NCBI GenBank assembly: GCA_903970565.1
Contig: CAJCJE010000991.1
Coordinates: 1 to 8,461 of the forward strand
DNA: 8,461 nt
DNA from: Candidatus Melainabacteria bacterium
GTDB taxonomy: Bacteria > Actinomycetota > Actinomycetes > Mycobacteriales > Pseudonocardiaceae
Direction of reading: 5' to 3'
A program made the translations under genes and the position numbers. Shown in pieces: positions 1 to 6,739 of the stretch. How positions within the stretch are numbered: the first letter of the stretch is position 1; each line of letters begins with the position of its first letter. A model generated the notes under the pieces. It was not told where the DNA came from and made no database searches. It saw only the letters and a program-made list of their open reading frames with translations.

Positions 1-2474
1 GCCGAGTCGGGACGAAACCATTGGGAAAGCACGGCTTCGTAGATCGGAAGGCGCGCCGTAGTGATGGCTTCCTCGACCACTGTCTCCGGGCCGGGTGCTC
101 CGCCGTGGCTCGGCACAGCACCGGGGTCCGAGGAACCGGGCGAGTCCGGAGCTGGCGCGACGTACGGCTGCCAGAGTGAGTTGTCCGGTGCCGGCGAGGG
201 ATCTGCCGTTCTTCGTTCAGACGGACTCGTATGCGGGGAACGGCCGGCGACGGCAGGAGCCGGCCGTTCCCTCGTGCCCGCGTGCTCTGCCAAGCCCGAG
301 ACGGCCGGCACGAGGGACTGCTCGGGGTCCGCAGACGTGGTGTCCATCCTCGGCGGAAGGATCTGCCGCGTCGGGATGACCGCAGCGCTCGGCGTGGCAG
401 CGGCGTAGACGAGGTCTTCGGGAATGGCGACGAGGGCGACGGTGCCGCCGTCGATGTCCTCGTTGGCGCGCAGCTTGACCCGGATGTTGTGCCGCTTGGC
501 CAGCCGCGCGACCACATAGAGACCCATCCGCCGGGTGACATCGGGGTCGAGTTCCGGGGGGCTGGCCAAGCGCTCGTTGGCGTTGCGGACGTCGTCGTCG
601 GTCATGCCGACACCGCGGTCGGTGATCTGGATGGCGACCTCCCGCGAGCGGGTCTTCGCGATCCTGACACTGACCTTGGTGTTCGGCTCCGAGAACACCG
701 TGGCGTTGTCCAGCAGCTCGGCGATGAGATGGATGAGGTCGTTGACCACCCGGCCGGGGATCTGGGCGTTCAGCGGGCTGCCGACCTCGATCCGCGCGTA
801 CTGCTCAATTTCCGACACAGCCGCGCCGACCAATTCCCCGATGGGCACCGGCTGGCTCATCCGCTTGGCCAAGCCGTTGCCCGAGAGCACCAGCAGGCCC
901 TCGCTGTTGCGCCGCATCCGGGTGGCAAGGTGGTCGAGTTCGAACAGGTTGGCCAGTTGATCGGGGTCCTGCTCGTCGCGTTCCAGCCGGTCGATCAGCG
1001 CCAGTTGGCGTTCGACCAGGGTTTGGCTGCGGCGGGCGAGGTTGACGAAGATCGCGTTGACGTTGTCGCGTAGGACGGCCTGCTCAGCGGCGAGCCGGAC
1101 GGCCTGGCCGTGCACCACGTCGAACGAGCGGGCGACATCACCCACCTCTTCATGGGTAAAGGGTGGGATCGGTTCGATGGCGTCCTGGGATGCCTCGATG
1201 GGGTCATCCGAGGCGAGGATGCGTTCCACCGCATCGGGCAGCGTCGTGCGGGCGACTTCGAGCGCACTGCTGCGCAGCAGCCGCAAGGGCCGCACCATGG
1301 CCGCCGACATCGCAAACATGATCGCCAGGACGACCAGGACGATCGCGAGCACGACAATGATGTTCGCGGCGAGCCCGGTCAGCGTCGAGGCTTTGAGTCC
1401 CTGCAGGGTGGTCTGGACTTGGTCGAGCAGGGACTGTTCAACCTGCCATCCGAGCGCCACGGTATTCATGGCCACCGGCTGGATGTCCGATGCGGCGACC
1501 GTGAGCGGTTCGCCAGCGGCCGACTCCGCGAGGGCGGTCTGCACGTAGCGGGCCCGGTTGTCGACGTCCTCGCCGCTGACGGTGTCTTGGACCTGCTGGC
1601 GCTGATCGGGCGTGGCGACAGAAGCGAAGGTCGCAAAATCCGAGGAGTAGGCGGTGGCGGCGCCGGAGAGGTCCGTCGAGAGCGCGGGGGGCACATTCCC
1701 GGGTTGTTCGGCCATGATCATCAGGATGGAGTTCTGCTGGGCGAGATCCTCCAGCGCCACCAGATACAGGCTCGCTGCTTGCGGTGCTGTGCCCGCCGCG
1801 GTGGCGTCGGCAGCGACCGCACGATTGACCTCGACGGTCGAGGCGATGATGCGGTCGTACTCACTCAGCCCGGCGGTCGCGGGATACTCGGTGGTCTGGA
1901 CACTGGAGCGCAAGGCGTCAAGCCCGTCAAGGGTTTCTACGCTCGCGTTGACCGCGTCCTGGACTCCTGGAGTGATGTCGGTGTCCTGGTTGACCAGAGT
2001 CCGCAACGTTGTTGCCTGAGCGTTGGTCGCGGCGGCGGCTTGTTGAAAGTCCGTGTTGCCAGCGGTTTTTCCGCTCGCGGCGACGACCATGGCCGTGTCG
2101 CGCTCGCGCTCCAACATCTCGCCGACGGACGCGGCTTGGCGCCCAATGGCGAGTTCGTCGAGCACGCTGCCCAGTTGGCGGACGCTGGAGATCTCGGAGC
2201 GGATCGCCAATCCCGCGAAGACCAGTGTCGTGAGGACCGGAAGTACGAGGACAGCGGCGAGTTTCTGCCGCAGGCGCCAATTGCCGACGCCATGACGGTG
2301 CCGGTGCCCGCGCAGCGATCCGCGTGCCTGGTGACCATTCGATGCGCTGCCAGACTTACCGATCTCCTGATCGCCATGATGGCGTGACGATCTGCCGCTC
2401 ATCCGGTCAACACGATCGGCCGGATCGGGCGCCGCAGCCTGACCAGGCTCCGGTGGCCGGTCCCGCTTGGTCAC
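1..2474 (-). CDS. NIT-domain membrane sensor histidine kinase (3' end outside window)
   Basis: The frame is open from a GTG at 2474 to the window edge (824 complete codons), with a TGA three codons upstream of the GTG; I found no in-frame stop. Visible order: basic, His-rich cytoplasmic extension (residues 1-70, including RGHRHRHG); membrane helix about 73-95; extracytoplasmic NIT-type helical domain about 96-365 with the ERERDTAMV signature near 120; second helix about 365-390; HAMP; histidine box with FELDHLATRM (H515, likely phosphoacceptor); HATPase with LLDNATVF (N590), DRGVGM (D619) and MGLYVVARLA near 650; then a Pro/Ala/Ser-rich tail ending in RLPIYEAVLSQWF (808-820). This is the architecture of actinobacterial kinases such as M. 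tuberculosis Rv3365c, usually followed by roadblock/LC7, DUF742 and small GTPase genes. Those would lie left of the window. It is transcribed divergently from the transporter operon. The ligand is unknown; nitrate/nitrite is only the family precedent. An ATG at 2411 is an alternative start. Confidence 0.93.
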   Translation of the reverse strand, partial: MTKRDRPPEPGQAAAPDPADRVDRMSGRSSRHHGDQEIGKSGSASNGHQARGSLRGHRHRHGVGNWRLRQKLAAVLVLPVLTTLVFAGLAIRSEISSVRQLGSVLDELAIGRQAASVGEMLERERDTAMVVAASGKTAGNTDFQQAAAATNAQATTLRTLVNQDTDITPGVQDAVNASVETLDGLDALRSSVQTTEYPATAGLSEYDRIIASTVEVNRAVAADATAAGTAPQAASLYLVALEDLAQQNSILMIMAEQPGNVPPALSTDLSGAATAYSSDFATFASVATPDQRQQVQDTVSGEDVDNRARYVQTALAESAAGEPLTVAASDIQPVAMNTVALGWQVEQSLLDQVQTTLQGLKASTLTGLAANIIVVLAIVLVVLAIMFAMSAAMVRPLRLLRSSALEVARTTLPDAVERILASDDPIEASQDAIEPIPPFTHEEVGDVARSFDVVHGQAVRLAAEQAVLRDNVNAIFVNLARRSQTLVERQLALIDRLERDEQDPDQLANLFELDHLATRMRRNSEGLLVLSGNGLAKRMSQPVPIGELVGAAVSEIEQYARIEVGSPLNAQIPGRVVNDLIHLIAELLDNATVFSEPNTKVSVRIAKTRSREVAIQITDRGVGMTDDDVRNANERLASPPELDPDVTRRMGLYVVARLAKRHNIRVKLRANEDIDGGTVALVAIPEDLVYAAATPSAAVIPTRQILPPRMDTTSADPEQSLVPAVSGLAEHAGTRERPAPAVAGRSPHTSPSERRTADPSPAPDNSLWQPYVAPAPDSPGSSDPGAVPSHGGAPGPETVVEEAITTARLPIYEAVLSQWFRPDS

Positions 2475-2483
2475 AATGCATCA

Positions 2484-2488
2484 CTCCC
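2484..2488 (-). promoter_or_regulatory. Ribosome binding site deciding the kinase GTG start
   Basis: On the minus strand GGGAG lies nine bases before the GTG at 2474, between the in-frame TGA and the start. The internal ATG at 2411 has no comparable purine-rich element just upstream, so the GTG is preferred. Confidence 0.6.
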
Positions 2489-2566
2489 GCGAATTCACTA
2501 CGTCATGTATGGCCCGCTGCGGCTCTGCGCGGGCGGAAAAAACCTGAACCTGTCGGCGGCCACCCC

Positions 2567-2580
2567 GGGCAGCGCTGCCC
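2567..2580. repeat. Perfect 14-bp palindrome (possible operator)
   Basis: GGGCAGCGCTGCCC equals its own reverse complement across all 14 bases. It sits between the divergent genes, 158 bases before the lipoprotein ATG and 93 bases from the kinase start, and directly abuts a TACTAT hexamer. Such placement suits a dimeric regulator overlapping a promoter. A short RNA hairpin is also possible, but no T-run follows, so it is not an intrinsic terminator. The regulator is unknown. Confidence 0.45.
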
Positions 2581-2586
2581 TACTAT
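2581..2586 (+). promoter_or_regulatory. Candidate -10 element for the transporter operon
   Basis: TACTAT matches the actinobacterial TAnnnT pattern (four of six bases of TATAAT) and directly follows the 14-bp palindrome. I see no good -35 hexamer at 16-18 bases, so this rests on a weak motif plus position. If used, the transcript would carry a leader of roughly 145 bases containing the hairpins at 2665-2701. Confidence 0.25.
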
Positions 2587-2664
2587 GTCACTCCGACGGG
2601 TACGCAGCGCACAACATTGACTACATACGGTGGTAATAAATGGTGATAGCTAAACCGGTATCGC

Positions 2665-2701
2665 CCGTTAGGGCTAGCGGTCGCCTCGCGTGGGAGACCG
2701 C
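2665..2701 (+). promoter_or_regulatory. Leader with two mutually exclusive hairpins
   Basis: Stem A pairs CCGTTA (2665-2670) with TAGCGG (2675-2680), including one G-U pair, around a GGGC loop. Stem B pairs GCGGTC (2677-2682) with GACCGC (2696-2701), six perfect pairs around a 13-base loop. The stems share 2677-2680, so only one can form at a time. The element ends 27 bases before the Shine-Dalgarno of the lipoprotein gene. I recognise no known riboswitch core (not TPP, cobalamin or the ykkC/guanidine motif), and no T-run follows. A regulatory role is inferred from geometry only. Confidence 0.35.
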
Positions 2702-2727
2702 CTTAACCATCAACTCACCAGCGGCCC

Positions 2728-2735
2728 AAGGGGAG
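2728..2735 (+). promoter_or_regulatory. Ribosome binding site deciding the lipoprotein start
   Basis: AAGGGGAG lies just before the ATG at 2739 (seven bases from the AAGG core). It fixes the start here, which also gives a normal lipoprotein signal peptide. Confidence 0.75.
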
Positions 2736-2738
2736 AAC

Positions 2739-3776
2739 ATGACGGCACCGGCAAGAGGTTCGAGGCCACGCAGCGGTGGGGTGCGGCGCGGCCGGCTGCG
2801 CCGCATCACGCTGGCCGCAATTGTTGCGACTGCACTCAGCGGCTGCAGCGTGCTGAACGGATCGAGTGATCAGGGCGGTGGCGCCAGCGGCAACAACCAG
2901 GTGGAGAAGTCGGCGATCACGATCGGCATCCTGCAAACACCGGACGACGCCCCGGTCGAGTTGGCCAAGGTAGACGGCTTCTTCCACTCCGTCGGGCTCA
3001 ATCCCACCATCAAGATCTTCAAACAAGGCCCGGACATGTATCCGGCATTGGCTAACGGTTCGGTGGACATTGCGCTGACCAACTACGTCAGTTTCTTCAC
3101 CGCGTCAGCGAAGAAGACCCTGAACGCCAAGGTTGTCGCCGACGCCTACGCCGCGACACCGACCGCGTTCGTCCTTCTCGTCGGACCCAACTCGCCCATC
3201 AAGACGCCGGCCGACCTGCAAGGCAAGAAGATCGCGATCCAGGCCGCGAACAACATCAACCAGCTGATCCTGGAGTCGTTGCTCGACACGAATCATCTCA
3301 ATCCGCAATCGCCGCAGTATCTCCCGGTGCACTTTCCCGACATGCCGGCAGCGCTGGCCAGTAATCAAATCGACGCGGCCACCGAACTGGAGCCCTACAT
3401 CACCGAAGCCGAGCGCAATCAAGGTGCGCACGCCCCGTTCCCGCTGATCACCGACGCCACCAACGACATGCCCTTGTCCGGATATATCGCCTCGTCGTCG
3501 TTTATCGCACAGCACCCACGCACGATCGCGGCCTTCCAGCAAGCCATGGTCAAAGCGAATACCGCGATCACCCAGCCGGGCCAGGCGGCGAGAGTCCTGC
3601 CCCAGTTGACCGGAGTCGCCGCGGACCTGGTGCCGATGTTGGTGCCGGACCTGGGCACGTATCCGACCTCGCTGGACGCCAAGCGCCTGCAGCGGGTGGT
3701 GACCCTGATGACCACCTATGGCGTGCTCACCCAACCGATCAACGTGCAGACGTTGATGGTGCCACCGGCGAGCTGA
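2739..3776 (+). CDS. ABC importer substrate-binding lipoprotein, SsuA/TauA/NMT1-like
   Basis: A 345-residue extracytoplasmic solute receptor that should deliver a small organic or oxyanion ligand to the permease encoded next. The signal peptide has a basic region (RRGRLRR, 16-22), a hydrophobic stretch (23-34) and the lipobox LSGC with the acylated cysteine at C36. A Gly/Ser/Asn-rich tether follows, then a two-lobed NMT1/SsuA-type domain from about residue 57 to 335. Family-like features are ITIGILQTPDDAPVELAK, DGFFHSVGLNPTIKIF, GPDMYPALANGSVDIALTNY and PADLQGKKIAIQ. The length is normal for the family. The in-frame ATG at 2640 would add 33 residues before the signal peptide and lacks a Shine-Dalgarno, so it was not chosen. 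The stop is one base from the permease ATG, so the two genes are co-transcribed and probably translationally coupled. Family members bind sulfonates, taurine, nitrate, or thiamin or pyrimidine precursors; the ligand cannot be chosen from sequence. Confidence 0.88.
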   Translation: MTAPARGSRPRSGGVRRGRLRRITLAAIVATALSGCSVLNGSSDQGGGASGNNQVEKSAITIGILQTPDDAPVELAKVDGFFHSVGLNPTIKIFKQGPDMYPALANGSVDIALTNYVSFFTASAKKTLNAKVVADAYAATPTAFVLLVGPNSPIKTPADLQGKKIAIQAANNINQLILESLLDTNHLNPQSPQYLPVHFPDMPAALASNQIDAATELEPYITEAERNQGAHAPFPLITDATNDMPLSGYIASSSFIAQHPRTIAAFQQAMVKANTAITQPGQAARVLPQLTGVAADLVPMLVPDLGTYPTSLDAKRLQRVVTLMTTYGVLTQPINVQTLMVPPAS

Positions 3777-3777
3777 C

Positions 3778-5343
3778 ATGTGCGCACTTCGTGCCCTGGT
3801 CGGGATGCTGGCCTTTCTTTCCGTGTGGGAAGGCGCATCCCGCTCTGGCATCGTCAATCCTCTCTACGTGCCGCCACCCTCCACCGTCGGTATCGCCCTC
3901 ATCTCCTGCCTGCACCAACCCGCCTTCCTCACGGCCCTGGCGTCGACGGTGTTGTCCTGGGTGATCGCGGCGGTCCTGGCGACGGTCATCGGGGTCACAC
4001 TGGGCCTGCTGCTGGGCAGCGTTCGCCGGCTCCGCATGGCGACCGCGATGGTCGTGGAGTTCATCCGACCGCTGCCCGGGGTTGCGCTGATCCCACTGGT
4101 GATATCGCTGATCGGAACCGACGCCCAGACGAAGATCAGCCTGGCGGTGTTCGCCGCGATCTGGCCGATCCTGTTCAACACCATCTACGGGTTGAGCGAG
4201 CTCGATCCGCTCTGGCTGGAGGTGGCCCGCACCTACCGCACCCCACGCCGTCGGGTCGCCCTCGCCATCCGGTTGCCGGCCGTCGCCCCCTACGTTCTCA
4301 CCGGCGCGCGGCTCTCCGTGACCATTGCCCTGATCTCCCTGGTCAGCACGGAATATATGGCCGGCGGATCGATCGGACTCGGCCAATACATCTCCGGCGT
4401 CGGAGGTGGTGGGCGCATGGACCTCGTGCTGGCCGGCGTCGTGGTCGCCGGGCTCCTGGCCTGTGGCGTCGACGCTGCGTTGGGGTCGCTCCACCGGCGG
4501 CTCCTGACCTGGACCGGATGGGGTGGCCGCGCGGGGGAGCAGCGACAGACCACAAACCGCTCGGTGTTGGGCGTGCGGACGTCGTCGATCGTCCGCGTCG
4601 TCGAGCAGTGGGCGCTGTTCGTGCTCTGCGTCGTGGTGTGGCAAGCCGTGACCCAGGCCGCCGCGAATCCCTACTTTCCCAGCCCGACCCTGATCGCCAG
4701 CACCGCCAGGCGTCTGTGGCTGGCGGGTCCGGCGCGGTCGCTGTTCCTGTCCGAGCCGGTTTTCCACGACGTCCTGCCCAGCTTGGTGCGGCTCGTCACG
4801 GGCTGGGTGCTTGCTGCGGTGATCGGTGTCGCCGTTGGGCTTGTGCTGGGCCGGTGGCGCCTTGCCCGGGAGTACTGCGCTGGGCTGTTGGCGTTCATGC
4901 GGGCACTGCCGATCCCGACCTTGGTGCCGGTACTGCTCACCTTGTTCAGTATTGGGCCGCGGATGGAGATCGTGACCATCGCGTTCGGTGCTGTGTGGCC
5001 GGTGTTGCTCGGTTCACTCGACGGGGCACGCATGGTTGATCAAGTCCGGTTGGACACAGCCCAGGTGTTCGGCATTACTGGCGTGCGACGCGCCTTCGGC
5101 GTCATCGTCCCGTCAGCGCTACCCAACATTTTTGCTGGCTTGCGGATCAGCCTGCCCATTGCGTTCATCATGATGGTCGTCTCTGAACTGGTCGGCAGCA
5201 CGAGCGGTATCGGCTACCAACTCGTCTTCGCGCAAGGCCAGTCGGACATCCCCGCGATGTGGGCCTGGATCGTCTTGCTGGGAGTGTTCGGATACCTCGC
5301 GAACAGCGTGCTCACCGCAGTCGAGCATCGGGTCCTGCGATGA
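3778..5343 (+). CDS. Fused tandem ABC permease (two SsuC-type domains in one chain)
   Basis: A 521-residue inner-membrane protein containing two binding-protein-dependent permease domains: half 1 about residues 1-240, a polar linker about 245-268, half 2 about 270-521. Each half has a helix-rich core and a cytoplasmic coupling loop of the EAA type. Loop 1 runs from E148-V-A150 to I164-R-L-P167; loop 2 from D426-T-A428 through G432 to P445. Parallel segments recur in both halves: FIRPLPGVALIPLV against FMRALPIPTLVPVL, and FAAIWPILFNTIYG against FGAVWPVLLGSLDG. SsuC, TauC and NrtB permeases are normally about 250-280 residues and dimerise, so here one chain probably forms the whole pore. Half 1 has Arg154 where the EAA loop usually has Gly, so the halves have diverged. 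The ATG overlaps no other gene and follows the lipoprotein stop by one base. No ATPase gene follows in the window. Confidence 0.88.
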   Translation: MCALRALVGMLAFLSVWEGASRSGIVNPLYVPPPSTVGIALISCLHQPAFLTALASTVLSWVIAAVLATVIGVTLGLLLGSVRRLRMATAMVVEFIRPLPGVALIPLVISLIGTDAQTKISLAVFAAIWPILFNTIYGLSELDPLWLEVARTYRTPRRRVALAIRLPAVAPYVLTGARLSVTIALISLVSTEYMAGGSIGLGQYISGVGGGGRMDLVLAGVVVAGLLACGVDAALGSLHRRLLTWTGWGGRAGEQRQTTNRSVLGVRTSSIVRVVEQWALFVLCVVVWQAVTQAAANPYFPSPTLIASTARRLWLAGPARSLFLSEPVFHDVLPSLVRLVTGWVLAAVIGVAVGLVLGRWRLAREYCAGLLAFMRALPIPTLVPVLLTLFSIGPRMEIVTIAFGAVWPVLLGSLDGARMVDQVRLDTAQVFGITGVRRAFGVIVPSALPNIFAGLRISLPIAFIMMVVSELVGSTSGIGYQLVFAQGQSDIPAMWAWIVLLGVFGYLANSVLTAVEHRVLR

Positions 5344-5563
5344 CGGGCGGTCGAGCACCGGCATCGACTGCTCGGCGACGGTCGGCGGCCATAGTGCCGA
5401 TATGGTGAGTGGTCAACGTCGCATTCTGTGTCGCGCCCGGTGAGCAGGAGCCGCATGACCAGGCGACCGGTTCTGGTTGGCCGCATGATCATGTGTTCGG
5501 CGTAACGGACTGCTTTCGGCTGCGCAGCCAGAGATAGTGAATCACGACAGGTCAGCGTTCGGT
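5344..5563. other. Convergent intergenic region with short palindromes
   Basis: These 220 bases lie between the 3' ends of the permease (plus) and the regulator (minus), where a bidirectional terminator would be expected. I see the perfect palindromes CATGATCATG (5484-5493) and GGCTGCGCAGCC (5518-5529) and a weak pair CCATA/TATGG (5389-5393 with 5401-5405). None has a long stem followed by a T-run, so no intrinsic terminator is called. A minus-strand frame starting at 5567 overlaps the regulator stop but does not look like a gene. Confidence 0.5.
5518..5529. repeat. Perfect 12-bp palindrome in the convergent gap
   Basis: GGCTGCGCAGCC reads the same on both strands. It lies 35 bases beyond the regulator stop and could fold into only a four-pair hairpin with a GCGC loop, so it is weak as a terminator. 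It may be a protein site or chance in GC-rich DNA. Confidence 0.3.
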
Positions 5564-6457
5564 TCATCCGCTTCTGCCTTTCCCTGATCGCGTTCGCTGG
5601 CTTGGTGGCGCCATATTCCGCGCAGCGGGTTCGAACACGTCGACGGCAAGTCTGCGGATCAGGCGATGGGATTCGGTTTTGCCCAGCGCGATAGCGGACA
5701 ACGAACTAAAGATCTTTTCGTGTATCGCGATCTGCGCTGGTTCCTCCAAGAAGTACCCGGCGAGGTCGTGCTGGATGGCCACGACCGGGCCGAACCCGGC
5801 GAATTCCATGAGGCAACACGAGCCGGCGAGTCCGGCGTGCGCGCCTGCGCTGTGGGGGATGACGCGGATGTCGATGTGCGGGCGGTCGCCCATCCGCAGC
5901 AGGTGATGCAGTTGCGCGGCCATGACCTGCGGGCCGCCGACCGGCAGACGTAGGGCGGCGTCGTTGATGAAGAACCGGCACTGGGGCGGCTTCCCGAGGT
6001 CCAGCACGCCCTGGTCGGCACGTCGGCCTGCCACCCTCGACGCGACGGCATCGGACTGGACGGGGACGGCTCGTACGAACACGGAGTACGCGTAGTCGGC
6101 GGTGTGCAGCAGCGCGGGAACGGACAAGGCGGCAAACTCGGTGATCCGCGTCGCCCTGTTCTGGTGATCGGTCAGCGTTCGCCGCTGCTCGGCGGCCGAC
6201 CAACTGAGCTTGCCCAGGTCACGGGCCAACTGCAGGAGGTAGTCCCGTTCGGCCCCCGTGATGTCAAAGATGGCGGCCATCGCCGAGGCGTCGACCTCGG
6301 ACAGCGGGAGCTTGCCGGTCAGGAACCGGGACACCCGACTCTCTGACCAATCCAGCTTGATGGCGGTGGCTTTGGCGGACAATCCCACGTTCGTCATCGC
6401 CGAGCGCAGGACGTAGCCCAGCTCCCGAGTCCGCACGGTCGAGCGTTCCTCCGGCAC
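5564..6457 (-). CDS. Helix-turn-helix regulator with DUF5753 (Scr1 family)
   Basis: A 297-residue cytoplasmic DNA-binding protein. Residues 9-68 form an XRE-type helix-turn-helix, with the recognition helix around SESRVSRFLTGK (38-49). Residues about 105-275 match the DUF5753 effector domain of actinobacterial Scr1-type regulators, for example ITEFAALSVPALLHTADYAY, GPQVMAAQLHHLLRM, HIDIRVIPHSAGAHAG and the late AIALGKTESHRLI. The C-terminus is basic and low in complexity. The start is GTG at 6457 with AAGGAG (6465-6470 on the minus strand) seven bases upstream, a strong site. In Streptomyces and Nocardia such genes usually precede a small DUF397 gene; none is evident downstream here, because the gap and then the convergent permease follow. 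The target genes are unknown. The family is sometimes described as antitoxin-like, but no toxin partner is visible. Confidence 0.9.
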   Translation of the reverse strand: MPEERSTVRTRELGYVLRSAMTNVGLSAKATAIKLDWSESRVSRFLTGKLPLSEVDASAMAAIFDITGAERDYLLQLARDLGKLSWSAAEQRRTLTDHQNRATRITEFAALSVPALLHTADYAYSVFVRAVPVQSDAVASRVAGRRADQGVLDLGKPPQCRFFINDAALRLPVGGPQVMAAQLHHLLRMGDRPHIDIRVIPHSAGAHAGLAGSCCLMEFAGFGPVVAIQHDLAGYFLEEPAQIAIHEKIFSSLSAIALGKTESHRLIRRLAVDVFEPAARNMAPPSQRTRSGKGRSG

Positions 6458-6739
6458 GTCGCGTCTCCTTGCTGTTGATCGTGTCGCTGGTGTTGTCCGG
6501 CTGAGTCCCGCCTGGTGTTCGACGTGTCATGCCGCCACGCGTCAGGACATCTCGGCAGAGTGGGTCGCGCAGGAAATCGGCTGCGCTTGCGACCGCGGCA
6601 CTGACGGCTATACGCGTTGGGCACGGACCGCCGGCCCCGATTGTGGTGACCGGCGTGGTCCAGGGCTCCCCACGAACCCTGTTGGCCACCGAGCACTATG
6701 CGCGGCGCAGCGGATTGATGGACGGCCACCGGACGCTCG
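6458..6739. other. Intergenic stretch upstream of the regulator, no clear gene
   Basis: These 282 bases separate the regulator start from the stop of the resolvase-like gene. They should hold the regulator promoter, but I cannot pick a convincing -35/-10 pair. Short open frames run through both strands (for example minus from 6689, plus from 6529). None has a good Shine-Dalgarno or a recognisable domain, and the minus one runs on into the regulator in another frame. They may be decayed sequence or chance frames of GC-rich DNA. Confidence 0.45.

Larger units (their letters stand above)
2475..2738. other. Divergent intergenic region between kinase and transporter operon
   Basis: This 264-base stretch separates the minus-strand kinase from the plus-strand lipoprotein gene and must hold both promoters. 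It contains a tandem hexamer (AACCTG twice, 2541-2552), a perfect palindrome (2567-2580), a TACTAT hexamer, an A/T-richer patch (about 2611-2655) with TTGACT at 2617, and two overlapping hairpins (2665-2701). TTGACT has no well-spaced -10 partner: TAATAA at 2634 is only 11 bases away and the next candidate is more than 20. I see no convincing gene. The frame can be extended from the lipoprotein ATG back to an ATG at 2640, but that start is rejected (see the lipoprotein). Confidence 0.6.

Noticed and set aside
231..1073. Long plus-strand open frame opposite the kinase
   Set aside because: It lies antisense to the kinase, whose protein shows every expected motif in order. The plus-strand product is Gly/Asp/Arg-rich with no domain, typical of shadow frames in GC-rich DNA.
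1110..2387. 425-residue plus-strand open frame opposite the kinase
   Set aside because: Same reasoning: the minus-strand frame gives NIT, HAMP and the second membrane helix; this frame gives no recognisable protein.
2617..2639. TTGACT plus TAATAA as a promoter
   Set aside because: The spacing is 11 bases, too short for a sigma-70-type promoter, and no better -10 lies at 16-18 bases.
2665..2701. Known riboswitch such as guanidine-I (ykkC) or TPP
   Set aside because: A TTAGGG-like string hinted at ykkC, but the other conserved blocks of that class are missing, and no TPP core is present.
2640..2738. Upstream in-frame ATG for the lipoprotein
   Set aside because: No Shine-Dalgarno, and it would place 33 residues before a complete lipoprotein signal peptide that has its own good ribosome site at 2728-2735.
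3739..4767. Minus-strand 342-residue frame opposite the permease
   Set aside because: Low-complexity Gln/Asp/Gly/His-rich product overlapping a clear permease on the other strand.
3780..5039. Plus-strand 419-residue frame shifted relative to the permease
   Set aside because: Arg/Gly/Pro-rich shadow in the +3 frame of the permease gene, with no hydrophobic pattern or domain.
5214..5567. Minus-strand frame overlapping the regulator stop (ATGA), possible DUF397 partner
   Set aside because: The product has no DUF397 landmarks, runs antisense into the permease and becomes Arg/Ser-rich. No Shine-Dalgarno beyond the regulator's own coding sequence is convincing.
6264..6689. Minus-strand frame across the regulator's upstream region
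   Set aside because: Third-position GC is moderate and there is no recognisable domain. It runs through the regulator's ribosome site and into its coding sequence in another frame.
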